A stretch of 7,778 nucleotides of DNA from Alphaproteobacteria bacterium (GTDB lineage Bacteria > Pseudomonadota > Alphaproteobacteria > SHNJ01). The position numbers and the translations under genes were made by a program. Every line of letters begins with the position of its first letter. The first letter of the stretch is position 1. Below are positions 1-6,693 of this stretch, one piece after another. Under the pieces are notes generated by a model. That model was not told where the DNA came from and did not search any database. It saw only the letters and a program-made list of their open reading frames with translations. The stretch is from positions 1 to 7,778 of the forward strand of contig CANGQU010000027.1 in assembly GCA_947456345.1 (NCBI GenBank). The letters run 5' to 3'.

Positions 1-1
1 C

Positions 2-424
2 GAGGAAAAAGACCTCCGCATCGATGTGTTCCGCAGCTCCGGCCCAGGCGGGCAGTCGGTCAACACCACCGATTCGGCGGTGCGCATCACCCATATTCCA
101 ACCGGCACGGTCGTGCAGCAGCAGGACGAAAAATCTCAGCATAAAAACCGGGCTAAGGCCCTAAAAATTCTGCGCGCGCGCCTCTACGAAGTGCAGCGCG
201 CCAAGATCGCAGCCGAAATGGCCGCCAAGCGCAAAGGGCAAGTGGGCACGGGCGACCGCAGCGAGCGCATCCGCACCTATAATTTCCCCCAAGGGCGGAT
301 CACCGATCACCGCATCAACGTTACGGTGCATCAAATCGACAAATTTATGGAAGGCCAAATCGAAGAATTGGTCAGCGCGCTAATCTCAAACGACCAGGCG
401 GAGCGGTTGTCGGCTTTGGAGTAG
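2..424 (+). CDS. prfA: Peptide chain release factor 1 (RF1), C-terminal part, 5' end outside the window
   Basis: RF1 recognises UAA and UAG stop codons in the ribosomal A site and triggers hydrolysis of peptidyl-tRNA. Only the last 140 codons are present; the frame is open to the left edge, so the GTG at 26 is an internal valine codon and not a start. The peptidyl-transferase loop is seen as [17 protein letters not shown] with the catalytic GGQ at 47-55. It is followed by the family-typical [29 protein letters not shown] and a C-terminal helix ending in ERLSALE. GPGGQS in place of the enterobacterial GAGGQH fits alphaproteobacterial RF1. The GGQ glutamine is the substrate of PrmC, encoded just downstream. 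The last 53 bases, including the stop, are overlapped by the 3' end of the convergent 315-aa gene. Identification is certain; the missing N-terminus includes the stop-codon recognition domain. Confidence 0.98.
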   Translation, partial: EEKDLRIDVFRSSGPGGQSVNTTDSAVRITHIPTGTVVQQQDEKSQHKNRAKALKILRARLYEVQRAKIAAEMAAKRKGQVGTGDRSERIRTYNFPQGRITDHRINVTVHQIDKFMEGQIEELVSALISNDQAERLSALE

Positions 425-1319
425 CTGATGTTCCTAAGGCCGGTGTCATTGTGGTGGCGGCGCTGGAATCGCCACTATTCTGCGTTCTGCCAGCAATCGC
501 GTCCCCAATATTTTTAAAACCCAAACGTTGAGCTCTTTCTATAAGATTTCGACGGAACTCTGGATCAATGTTTTCACTACTTGTACTGCTTAGAGCATGC
601 GCCAGATCGGTAGCTTTGCCTGCCAATGCTCTGGAAGCCTTAGATTTTAATTTTATAAGTTCTAGCGGATTTTGTGGCGGATTATCGAATTGCTCCGTGG
701 CGGCAACGACTCCCATCGCGCTTAGGCGCTTGGTACCGATATTCCATGCGTTGCTAATTTTGGCCGCCAAGACGCTGGGATAAATGACATAATCCATGGG
801 TGTTCCGGCCATAACAGATTGATTGTCTGGATGTTCTGCGGCCTGCTTAAATTGGCCAAAGTCAAAAAACATTCCCGCCAATGCATCCGCTAATTTGTGG
901 GCTTGCTCTTGGATTTTCTTGGGCGAGAGAGAGTCGGTCTTATTCTCGACAAAAAGCGATTTTGTCCAATCCCACCACGAAAGTTGTTTAACTTTACCCA
1001 GAGTGTTGGGGCTTGTACGCAAAGGTTCTAAAATTTTTTCATTCAGTTGTTGAATGTCGCCAGTTTTGATGATTTCTGCGGCGGCTTGTAATAAAATACG
1101 GCCGTTATCTTCGCCAAATACCGCGATGGCGTGTGTCATTGCAACTTGGCGGTTAGCATCCAATTGTAGCCAGGCGGCCTGGGTGGCAGTCAGTGGCGCT
1201 AGTGCTGCAGTATGCTCTTGGAATATCGCGGCAGCTTGCAGAAATGCGTAGACCTCTTCTAGGACGCCTGGAGGTATAACAAGGGTAAGGCTACTATTCA
1301 TATCCTTAAAAGATATCAC
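372..1319 (-). CDS. Orphan hypothetical protein, 315 aa, antisense between prfA and prmC
   Basis: I do not recognise this protein. It reads as soluble and mostly helical: alanine- and leucine-rich stretches at about 17-90, a Trp-rich patch SWWDWTK at 114-120, charged helices at 130-165, and a second helical region at 175-275. Residues 278-309 form a Ser/Thr/Ala/Pro-rich, probably disordered tail, ending in the basic GRLRLAR. No signal peptide or membrane segment is evident. The start is uncertain. GTG at 1319 gives 315 aa and ATG at 1301 gives 309 aa; the purine stretches before both sit about 1 base from the start, too close for a normal ribosome binding site. An in-frame stop lies upstream of 1319. 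The disordered tail is encoded over the last 53 bases of prfA. Local GC is low (20 of 60 bases at 1021-1080). It is probably a lineage-specific gene inserted in the usual prfA-prmC pair. Confidence 0.68.
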   Translation of the reverse strand: MISFKDMNSSLTLVIPPGVLEEVYAFLQAAAIFQEHTAALAPLTATQAAWLQLDANRQVAMTHAIAVFGEDNGRILLQAAAEIIKTGDIQQLNEKILEPLRTSPNTLGKVKQLSWWDWTKSLFVENKTDSLSPKKIQEQAHKLADALAGMFFDFGQFKQAAEHPDNQSVMAGTPMDYVIYPSVLAAKISNAWNIGTKRLSAMGVVAATEQFDNPPQNPLELIKLKSKASRALAGKATDLAHALSSTSSENIDPEFRRNLIERAQRLGFKNIGDAIAGRTQNSGDSSAATTMTPALGTSATPKPTTAPPGRLRLAR

Positions 1320-1342
1320 ACTCTTGTGACTGATGCAAGCTC

Positions 1343-1371
1343 TTGAGCGGCAAAATTTAAGTCCTTATAGT
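1343..1371 (+). promoter_or_regulatory. Sigma70-type promoter for prmC
   Basis: A -35 box TTGAGC (1343-1348) and a -10 box TATAGT (1366-1371) are separated by exactly 17 bases, so transcription should begin near 1378. This would give a leader of only about 12 bases before the prmC ATG at 1390. It would exclude the upstream in-frame ATG at 1333, which lies before the -35 box. The promoter makes sense because the antisense gene separates prmC from prfA. A weaker candidate -10 for the divergent 315-aa gene (TATAAG on the - strand, 1364-1369) overlaps this -10, but has no good -35. Confidence 0.55.
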
Positions 1372-1389
1372 AGATTGGGTATTAATACT

Positions 1390-2265
1390 ATGATTTTCAA
1401 TAAAAAAATAAACGATTGGCTGATCTGGGCCGAGCGCAAATTGGCCAAAACCGGTCAAACTGTTAGCCATTCCGGTTTGCGGCAAATCCTGGCTCTGGCC
1501 ATGACTGGCGATCCGCTGGCGAATGCGCTTGCTGTGTTGCGCGCCGATGCCGCCGGTTTAACCCGCCCGCAGCAAAAAGATTTTCGTGCTTTTGTCGCCC
1601 GCCTGATGCGGGGTGAGCCGGTCAGCCGGATTTTGGGTGTGCGTGAATTTTGGTCCCTGCCATTTGTGTTAAACGCTGCCACTTTGGACCCACGCCAAGA
1701 CACCGAATGTTTGGTCGAAGCGGCTTTGCGCCTGTTGCCCGACAAAACGCGGCCTTGGCGGGTATTGGATCTGGGCACGGGTAGCGGTTGTATCATCATT
1801 TCTATCTTGTACGAATTGCCGCATGCCAATGGTGTGGCCAGCGATAAATCGCCGCTGGCGCTTTTGGCAGCGCGGCAGAATGCAATCCAAAATGGGGTTG
1901 CCGCCCGGCTGGAATTATTCGCGGGCGATTGGGCGGCGGCTCTGGTCTCCGGGCCAAAATTCGATTTAATCGTCTCCAACCCCCCCTATATCCCCGAATC
2001 CTATGCCGCCTGGATGGGCAGCAATGTTATCGATCATGATCCGGCCTTGGCGTTGTGGGGCGGGGCTACGGGCCTGGACGCCTATGCCGCGATCCTGCCG
2101 CGCTTGCCGGAATTGCTGGCCCCGGGTGGAGCGGCAATATTGGAAATGGGGGTAGAGCAGGCGGACGCGATCGGTCAAATCGCCCAGGATGCGGGTTTGG
2201 TGGCACGTGATTTGATCCGCGATTTGGCTGGCAAAACCCGCGGTATCCTTCTGTATCCCCGATAA
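1390..2265 (+). CDS. prmC: Release factor glutamine N5-methyltransferase PrmC (HemK)
   Basis: PrmC uses S-adenosylmethionine to methylate the glutamine of the GGQ motif in RF1 and RF2, raising termination efficiency. From the ATG at 1390 the protein is 291 aa, near the usual family length. It has an N-terminal helical substrate-binding domain (about 1-75), the family segment GVREFWSLPF (83-92), the SAM-binding motif VLDLGTGSG (125-133) and the catalytic NPPY (197-200, in IVSNPPYIPES). The common PRPDTE segment reads PRQDTE, a small deviation. I prefer 1390 to the ATG at 1333, which adds 19 residues, because a promoter lies between them and because family members start near the NDWL helix. The ribosome binding site is weak (GGG at 1377-1379). 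It lies in the usual prfA-prmC-DUF4167-clpB order, but is cut off from prfA by an antisense gene. Confidence 0.96.
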   Translation: MIFNKKINDWLIWAERKLAKTGQTVSHSGLRQILALAMTGDPLANALAVLRADAAGLTRPQQKDFRAFVARLMRGEPVSRILGVREFWSLPFVLNAATLDPRQDTECLVEAALRLLPDKTRPWRVLDLGTGSGCIIISILYELPHANGVASDKSPLALLAARQNAIQNGVAARLELFAGDWAAALVSGPKFDLIVSNPPYIPESYAAWMGSNVIDHDPALALWGGATGLDAYAAILPRLPELLAPGGAAILEMGVEQADAIGQIAQDAGLVARDLIRDLAGKTRGILLYPR

Positions 2266-2277
2266 AACGGGGTTTTT
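2257..2277 (+). terminator. Short intrinsic terminator overlapping the prmC stop codon
   Basis: A perfect 5-bp all-GC stem (CCCCG at 2257-2261 with CGGGG at 2268-2272) closes a 6-base loop and is followed at once by five T (2273-2277). The prmC TAA (2263-2265) lies in the loop, so a ribosome finishing prmC would mask the hairpin. The stem is short, so termination may be partial. Confidence 0.5.
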
Positions 2278-2399
2278 GGGGCACGATGGCCCGCAAAGCC
2301 TTGGGATATCTTTTATTTTCCCTTGGCAAGGGGGGCAAAACAAACTACAAAGGGGTATAGGGCGCACCCAAGCAAAAACATAATAACGCAGGGTAGCAT

Positions 2400-2437
2400 G
2401 GTGTCCCGAAAGCTTGCCGCATAGCGGCGCTGACACC
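2400..2437 (+). promoter_or_regulatory. Bulged hairpin in the leader of the DUF4167 gene
   Basis: Three nested complementary pairs make one long hairpin: GGTGTC (2400-2405) with GACACC (2432-2437), AGC (2411-2413) with GCT (2429-2431), and GCCGC (2416-2420) with GCGGC (2424-2428) around an ATA loop. All unpaired bases (CCGAA and TT) are on the 5' side. No T tract follows, so it is not a standard terminator. AGGGT at 2390-2394 could instead pair with ACCCT at 2435-2439, giving an alternative fold. It ends 43 bases before the ATG. No clear promoter was found in 2278-2480; TTGCCG (2414-2419) with CCTAAT (2437-2442) is the best but poor candidate and would lie across the hairpin. Confidence 0.35.
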
Positions 2438-2480
2438 CTAATTGAACGAGCATTTTAAACACATTGATCGAGGTTATTTG

Positions 2481-2918
2481 ATGAGAATGAATCCAGGCCG
2501 TCGTGGTGGACGTAACGGGCACCATGGGCATCGCAATAATAATGGCGGTAATCATGGCCAGGGCCATAACCCCAACCGCCGCTCCATGCCGCTGCGTTAT
2601 CAAACGCTGGAAAGCAAAGGCATGGAAGTCAAAGTGCGCGGCAACCCGCAGCAAATTTACGATAAATATTCATCCCTTGCCCGCGATGCGTTGGCCAGCG
2701 GCGATTTGATCCGCGCGGAATCGCATTTCCAGCATGCGGAGCATTATTTCCGCCTGCTCAGCTCCGAGCCGCGCCCGCAATATAATCCTTCACAAGAAGA
2801 AGGCGCATCCGAAGTCGAATTGATCAACGCCGGCGAAGCGGTGGTCGAATCCCTGGTGCCAGTGACCCCGGTTAACGACGTACCCCAGGGCGACAATAAA
2901 TCCGAGGATGCGGCGTAA
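2481..2918 (+). CDS. DUF4167 domain protein
   Basis: This is a small alphaproteobacterial protein of unknown function, 145 aa from the ATG at 2481. The N-terminus (1-36) is low-complexity and basic, rich in Gly, Arg, Asn and His, suggesting a flexible nucleic-acid-binding tail. The conserved domain is at about 37-95, with the typical segments KVRGNPQQIYDKYSSLARDA and AESHFQHAEHYFRLL. The C-terminal 50 residues are acidic and probably disordered. The start is set by CGAGG at 2469-2473, 7 bases before ATG; a TTG at 2442 would add 13 residues and has no comparable site, and the ATG at 2487 is a minor alternative. Its place between prmC and clpB is, to my knowledge, common in alphaproteobacteria. 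The basic tail suggests RNA or ribosome association, but that is inference. A terminator follows the gene. Confidence 0.92.
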   Translation: MRMNPGRRGGRNGHHGHRNNNGGNHGQGHNPNRRSMPLRYQTLESKGMEVKVRGNPQQIYDKYSSLARDALASGDLIRAESHFQHAEHYFRLLSSEPRPQYNPSQEEGASEVELINAGEAVVESLVPVTPVNDVPQGDNKSEDAA

Positions 2919-2964
2919 TCAAAGACGCGCTTGGGCCCATTAACCAGGCCTTAACCCCAATTTG

Positions 2965-2993
2965 CTTGAATTTTAATAAACCTACCCCCACTT
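2965..2993 (+). promoter_or_regulatory. Candidate RpoH (sigma32) heat-shock promoter of clpB
   Basis: CTTGAA at 2965-2970 is followed, with 18 bases after the CTTG core, by CCCACTT at 2987-2993. This resembles the heat-shock sigma factor pattern of CTTGAA and a C-rich -10 (alphaproteobacterial form roughly CTTG, 17-18 bases, CYTATNT). Transcription would begin near 3000 and give a clpB leader of about 40 bases. clpB is a classic RpoH target. The -10 lies in the loop of the terminator at 2975-3014. I saw no CIRCE operator for HrcA. Confidence 0.5.
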
Positions 2994-3014
2994 TAGGATG
3001 GTAGGTTTATTTTT
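2975..3014 (+). terminator. Strong intrinsic terminator after the DUF4167 gene
   Basis: A perfect 12-bp inverted repeat (AATAAACCTACC at 2975-2986 with GGTAGGTTTATT at 3000-3011) surrounds a 13-base loop and runs into a T-rich end (TTTATTTTT at 3006-3014). It should stop transcripts arriving from the DUF4167 gene. The AT-rich outer half means the stable core is about CCTACC/GGTAGG. The left side is A/T-rich too, but no - strand gene ends here. Confidence 0.75.
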
Positions 3015-3041
3015 ATGCCCTGATCGGGCCTGGGGTTGATC

Positions 3042-5639
3042 ATGAACATTCAAAAATACTCGGAACGTCTGCAGGGTTTTCTTCAGGCCGCGCAATCGCT
3101 GGCCGCCGGGCGCGGACACCAATATTTGCAACCCGAACATTTGCTCAAAGCCCTGCTGGAAGACGAGGCGGGCCAAGCCGCCAAGCTGATAATGGCGGCC
3201 AACGCCGATGCGCGATTGGCGTTACAGCAAACCAATGCCGCATTGGAAAAACTGCCCAAGGTCGAAGGCAGCGGCGGCATGCACGCCAGCCAGGAATTGG
3301 GCCGGGTTCTGGCTCAGGCCGAGGCGGGCGCGAATAAAAGCGGCGATCAATTTGTGACCGTCGAAATGATGTTGCTGGCATTGTTGATTACCGAAAACAC
3401 TGCCGCGCAAAAGGCGCTGCAAGCAGCTGGTTTAGAGCCAAAAAAACTCAACGCCGCCATCCAAAATTTGCGCAAGGGGCGCAAAGCCAATTCATCCAAT
3501 GCCGAGGCGAATTACGACGCGCTTAATCAATACGCCGTTGATCTGACCCAACGCGCTTTGGATGGCAAGCTTGACCCCGGTATGGGCAGGGACGACGCAA
3601 TCCGCCTTTGTATTCAGGTCCTGCAACGCCGCACCAAAAACAATCCAGTTTTGATCGGCGAGCCCGGCGTTGGCAAAACCGCTATCGCCGAGGGGTTGGC
3701 ATTGCGCATCGTCAACGGCGATGTGCCCGAAGGACTCAAGGATAAAAGATTAATGTCGCTGGATTTGGGGGCGATGATTGCCGGTGCCAAATTCCGGGGC
3801 GAGTTCGAAGAACGCTTAAAAGCCGTGTTAGCCGATGTCACCGCCGCCGAGGGGCAGGTGATCCTGTTCATCGACGAAGTGCATAATCTGGTGGGTGCCG
3901 GCAAGGCCGAGGGTGCCATGGACGCGTCCAACATGCTGAAACCCGCTTTGGCGCGCGGGGAATTGCATTGCGTGGCGGCGACAACGCTGGATGAATATCG
4001 CAAATACATCGAAAAAGATGCCGCCCTGGCGCGGCGGTTCCAACCGGTGTTTATCTCCGAACCGTCGGTGGAGGATACGATTTCCATCCTGCGCGGGCTT
4101 AAGGAAAAATACGAAATCCACCATGGCATCCGTATTACCGATGGCGCGATTGTCTCGGCCGCGACTTTGTCCAACCGCTATATCACCGACCGGTTTTTAC
4201 CGGACAAAGCGATCGATTTAATCGACGAAGCCGCCAGCCGTTTGCGCATGGAAGTGGATTCCAAACCCGAAGCGATTGACGAGCTGGACCGCCGCATCAT
4301 GCAATTGAAAATTGAACGCGAAGCATTGAAGCGCGAAACCGATGCGGGCAGCATGGACCGCTTGCAAAAATTGCAAACCGAATTGCGCGATCTGGAAACC
4401 AAGGCGGAAAAATTGACCACGCAATGGCAGGCGGAAAAAGCCGCGCTGGGCCAGGGGCGTGGGGTCAAGGAGAAATTGGAGCAGGCCAAGGCGGAATTGG
4501 ACCGCGCCCAGCGCGAGGGCAATTTAACGCGCGCTGGGGAATTGAAATATGGCGTTATTCCAGATCTGGAAAAACAGTTGAACCAAGCGCCCAGCGGTAA
4601 GGCCGTTAAAACGGGATTGTTGCGCGAACAAGTAACCGAGGCAGATATAGCGGGCGTCGTCTCACGCTGGACCGGCGTGCCGGTCGATAAAATGCTCGAA
4701 GGCGAGCGCGCGAAATTACTGCGGATGGAGCAGGAATTGGCCAAGCGCGTGATCGGGCAGAACGATGCGATTGTGGCGGTATCCAACGCTGTACGCCGCG
4801 CCCGCGCCGGGTTGCAAGACCCCAACAAGCCATTGGGATCGTTTTTATTCCTAGGACCGACGGGGGTGGGCAAAACCGAATTGACCAAGGCGCTGGCCGA
4901 ATTTTTATTCGATGATGAAAACGCGATGGTGCGTATCGACATGTCCGAATTTATGGAAAAACACGCCGTCTCGCGCCTGATCGGTGCGCCGCCTGGCTAT
5001 GTTGGCTATGACGAGGGCGGCAGTTTGACCGAAGCCGTGCGCCGCCGCCCGTACCAAGTGATTTTATTCGACGAGGTAGAAAAAGCCCATCCCGACGTGT
5101 TCAACGTACTGTTGCAAGTACTGGACGATGGCCGGTTGACGGACGGGCAGGGCCGCATGGTCGATTTTAAAAACACCCTGATTATCCTGACCAGCAATTT
5201 AGGCAGTGATGTTTTGGCCAATTTGGCCGAGGGGGAGTCGGTCGAAAAAGTACGCGAACAAGTGATGGAACATGTCCGCCGCGCCTTCCGCCCGGAATTT
5301 TTGAACCGCCTGGACGAGATTTTACTGTTCAGCCGTTTGCAGCGTGCGCAGATGGATGCGATTGTCAAAACGCAGATGATCCGGGTGCAAAAACTATTGG
5401 CCGAACGCAAAATCGTTGTGGAATTGGACGAACGCGCCGCTGCCTGGTTGGCGAATATGGGCTATGATCCCAGCTATGGCGCACGGCCATTAAAACGGGT
5501 GATCCAAAAGCACCTGCAAAACCCACTGGCCGAGGCGATTTTACGTGGCACGATCTTGGACGGGCAGCATGTGCTGGTGACCGTGCAGGACGGCGAAATC
5601 AGCCTTAAGCCCTACACCCCCAAGGTGCACGCGGCTTAG
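3042..5639 (+). CDS. clpB: ATP-dependent protein disaggregase ClpB
   Basis: ClpB is a cytoplasmic hexameric AAA+ unfoldase that, with DnaK/DnaJ/GrpE, pulls polypeptides out of aggregates after heat stress. The 865-aa length is close to E. coli ClpB (857). In order: the N-terminal Clp repeat domain (1-145); AAA+ module 1 with Walker A GEPGVGKT (206-213), pore-loop KFRG with Phe at 251 where E. coli has Tyr, Walker B acids D278/E279 and arginine fingers R331/R332; the coiled-coil middle domain (about 405-525) that distinguishes ClpB from ClpA and ClpC; and AAA+ module 2 with Walker A GPTGVGKT (605-612), pore-loop GYVGY (Tyr653), Walker B D677/E678 and sensor-2 GARP (Arg815). All key residues are intact. 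The start is the ATG at 3042, with TGGGG 6 bases upstream, rather than the TTG at 3036. It probably has its own heat-shock promoter. Its end overlaps the convergent 350-aa gene by 4 bases. Confidence 0.99.
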   Translation: MNIQKYSERLQGFLQAAQSLAAGRGHQYLQPEHLLKALLEDEAGQAAKLIMAANADARLALQQTNAALEKLPKVEGSGGMHASQELGRVLAQAEAGANKSGDQFVTVEMMLLALLITENTAAQKALQAAGLEPKKLNAAIQNLRKGRKANSSNAEANYDALNQYAVDLTQRALDGKLDPGMGRDDAIRLCIQVLQRRTKNNPVLIGEPGVGKTAIAEGLALRIVNGDVPEGLKDKRLMSLDLGAMIAGAKFRGEFEERLKAVLADVTAAEGQVILFIDEVHNLVGAGKAEGAMDASNMLKPALARGELHCVAATTLDEYRKYIEKDAALARRFQPVFISEPSVEDTISILRGLKEKYEIHHGIRITDGAIVSAATLSNRYITDRFLPDKAIDLIDEAASRLRMEVDSKPEAIDELDRRIMQLKIEREALKRETDAGSMDRLQKLQTELRDLETKAEKLTTQWQAEKAALGQGRGVKEKLEQAKAELDRAQREGNLTRAGELKYGVIPDLEKQLNQAPSGKAVKTGLLREQVTEADIAGVVSRWTGVPVDKMLEGERAKLLRMEQELAKRVIGQNDAIVAVSNAVRRARAGLQDPNKPLGSFLFLGPTGVGKTELTKALAEFLFDDENAMVRIDMSEFMEKHAVSRLIGAPPGYVGYDEGGSLTEAVRRRPYQVILFDEVEKAHPDVFNVLLQVLDDGRLTDGQGRMVDFKNTLIILTSNLGSDVLANLAEGESVEKVREQVMEHVRRAFRPEFLNRLDEILLFSRLQRAQMDAIVKTQMIRVQKLLAERKIVVELDERAAAWLANMGYDPSYGARPLKRVIQKHLQNPLAEAILRGTILDGQHVLVTVQDGEISLKPYTPKVHAA
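5606..5638. repeat. Inverted repeat across the convergent clpB / 350-aa gene junction
   Basis: TAAGCC (5606-5611) and GGCTTA (5633-5638) form a 6-bp stem, with an inner CACC (5615-5618) and GGTG (5624-5627) pair around a 5-base loop. It spans the last codons of clpB and includes the stop codons of both convergent genes. Neither strand has a T tract after it, so it is not a standard terminator, but no other terminator-like structure is visible at this junction. It may arise by chance within coding sequence. Confidence 0.3.
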
Positions 5640-6688
5640 TGCTGCTGTTGCTGGCGGTAGCGTTGCATAATCTGTGATTTCCAGCCCGGGTATTTTGTAG
5701 AAAGTTTACCGAGCGGGGTTTGATCCAAATGAATCACTTTTTTATGTTGTGGCGGCTTGTTGGTTGCCAGCATTTCTATGCCAAGAAACTGCATGGCGGA
5801 TAGAATGCATGCGCGTAGTACGAAGGAGCTTTGGAACCCATGTCCAGCACCGATGAAGCGGCTTTCTGCTTGCTCACGAATAACAACATCTATGACCAAC
5901 TTTTGTGCAACAGCATGTTGCGCGCCCGGCGCCTCCCAGTTCTTTAACTTTTTCGTTAACCAAGTGGCGACCGCGTCTTCTTCGCTCGCGCCGCTCATGG
6001 TCGATGTTAGAATTATTGGTGCTGGTTTGGGCATGGTAACAGCGGGTGTTGACAGTGTTTGCGTCGGCAGCGCAGCTTTTATACCGGCTGGCTTGACCGC
6101 GGGCTTTGGCGGCGGCTCTGATGTGGGTGCTATTTTAGGTACAGGCGAGGGCTGGGGCGGGCGTGCCTGGCGCATCGGCGCTTGCGGTGCAGTTGTGCGC
6201 CAATCTTTGACCGTCGCTAAAATTCTATGCCGATGATTGTCAACAAAATCGGGTTTTACAATTTGATTGTTGATTTGCGCCATATCAAACAGTCGATCAA
6301 CCTCGATGGGTTCATTTTTGTATCGCTGTTTAATTTCGCCACGATCCGCCAAGGTGAACCAGGCCATAATAAACTCCGGATTCTGCAATTCTTGGGCTGT
6401 TAGGCTGTCAAAAAATTGCAAAAACGGTGTTATCATTTCATCCGATAAATCCAGCCGTAGCATCAGTTTTTTATGCAAAAATTCTATGACTTTAGGGAGT
6501 TCGGCAACATACCTTGAATGCGCTGTTGGATTTTCTTTTGGCGGCTCGGTGCGCATGCACCAGTTTATGAATGTTGATTCCAAAGACTTTTCGAGTTCTA
6601 AATCTCTAATCTTATCGAGCCGGTTTTTTTTTATCTTTTTTGCAGCCGCTCCGGCAGAGCCATAGGCGTATTTTGTTACTTTTGCCAT
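5636..6688 (-). CDS. Orphan hypothetical protein, 350 aa, with proline-rich linker; second gene of the lysozyme unit
   Basis: I do not recognise this protein. It has a strongly basic N-terminus (about 1-28), a helical charged domain (about 29-163), a Pro/Ala/Lys/Thr-rich linker (about 166-226), and a second folded domain (about 235-350). The second domain has an amphipathic [10 protein letters not shown] region, a more hydrophobic stretch near 288-307, and ends in RQQQQH. No signal peptide or clear membrane helix is seen, so it is probably cytoplasmic. The ATG lies 5 bases after the stop of the lysozyme-like gene and has no ribosome binding site, which suggests translational coupling and an operon. 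Its TAA overlaps the clpB TAG (4-base convergent overlap). Two sampled blocks (6241-6300 and 6421-6480) are each 21 of 60 GC, AT-richer than clpB. Position suggests a role tied to the lysozyme protein, for example control or scaffolding, but nothing in the sequence proves it. Confidence 0.75.
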   Translation of the reverse strand: MAKVTKYAYGSAGAAAKKIKKNRLDKIRDLELEKSLESTFINWCMRTEPPKENPTAHSRYVAELPKVIEFLHKKLMLRLDLSDEMITPFLQFFDSLTAQELQNPEFIMAWFTLADRGEIKQRYKNEPIEVDRLFDMAQINNQIVKPDFVDNHRHRILATVKDWRTTAPQAPMRQARPPQPSPVPKIAPTSEPPPKPAVKPAGIKAALPTQTLSTPAVTMPKPAPIILTSTMSGASEEDAVATWLTKKLKNWEAPGAQHAVAQKLVIDVVIREQAESRFIGAGHGFQSSFVLRACILSAMQFLGIEMLATNKPPQHKKVIHLDQTPLGKLSTKYPGWKSQIMQRYRQQQQH

Positions 6689-6693
6689 GACGA

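Noticed and set aside
1455..1979. A 174-codon open frame on the - strand inside prmC.
   Set aside because: It is antisense to the conserved PrmC coding sequence, has no ribosome binding site I can see, and its composition is that of a shadow frame.
2313..2340. T-rich run followed by a CCCTT/AAGGG hairpin as a second terminator after prmC.
   Set aside because: The T-rich stretch is on the wrong side of the hairpin for a + strand terminator, and no - strand gene ends there.
2313..2654. A 113-codon - strand frame with hydrophobic stretches that look like membrane helices.
   Set aside because: The hydrophobic part is produced by reading the His/Asn/Gly-rich start of the DUF4167 gene in reverse; the + strand gene has a clear conserved domain and ribosome binding site.
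4178..4942. A 254-codon open frame on the - strand inside clpB.
   Set aside because: It is antisense to the highly conserved AAA+ and middle domains of ClpB and is Ser/Arg/Pro-rich with no recognisable domain; typical shadow frame of a GC-moderate gene.
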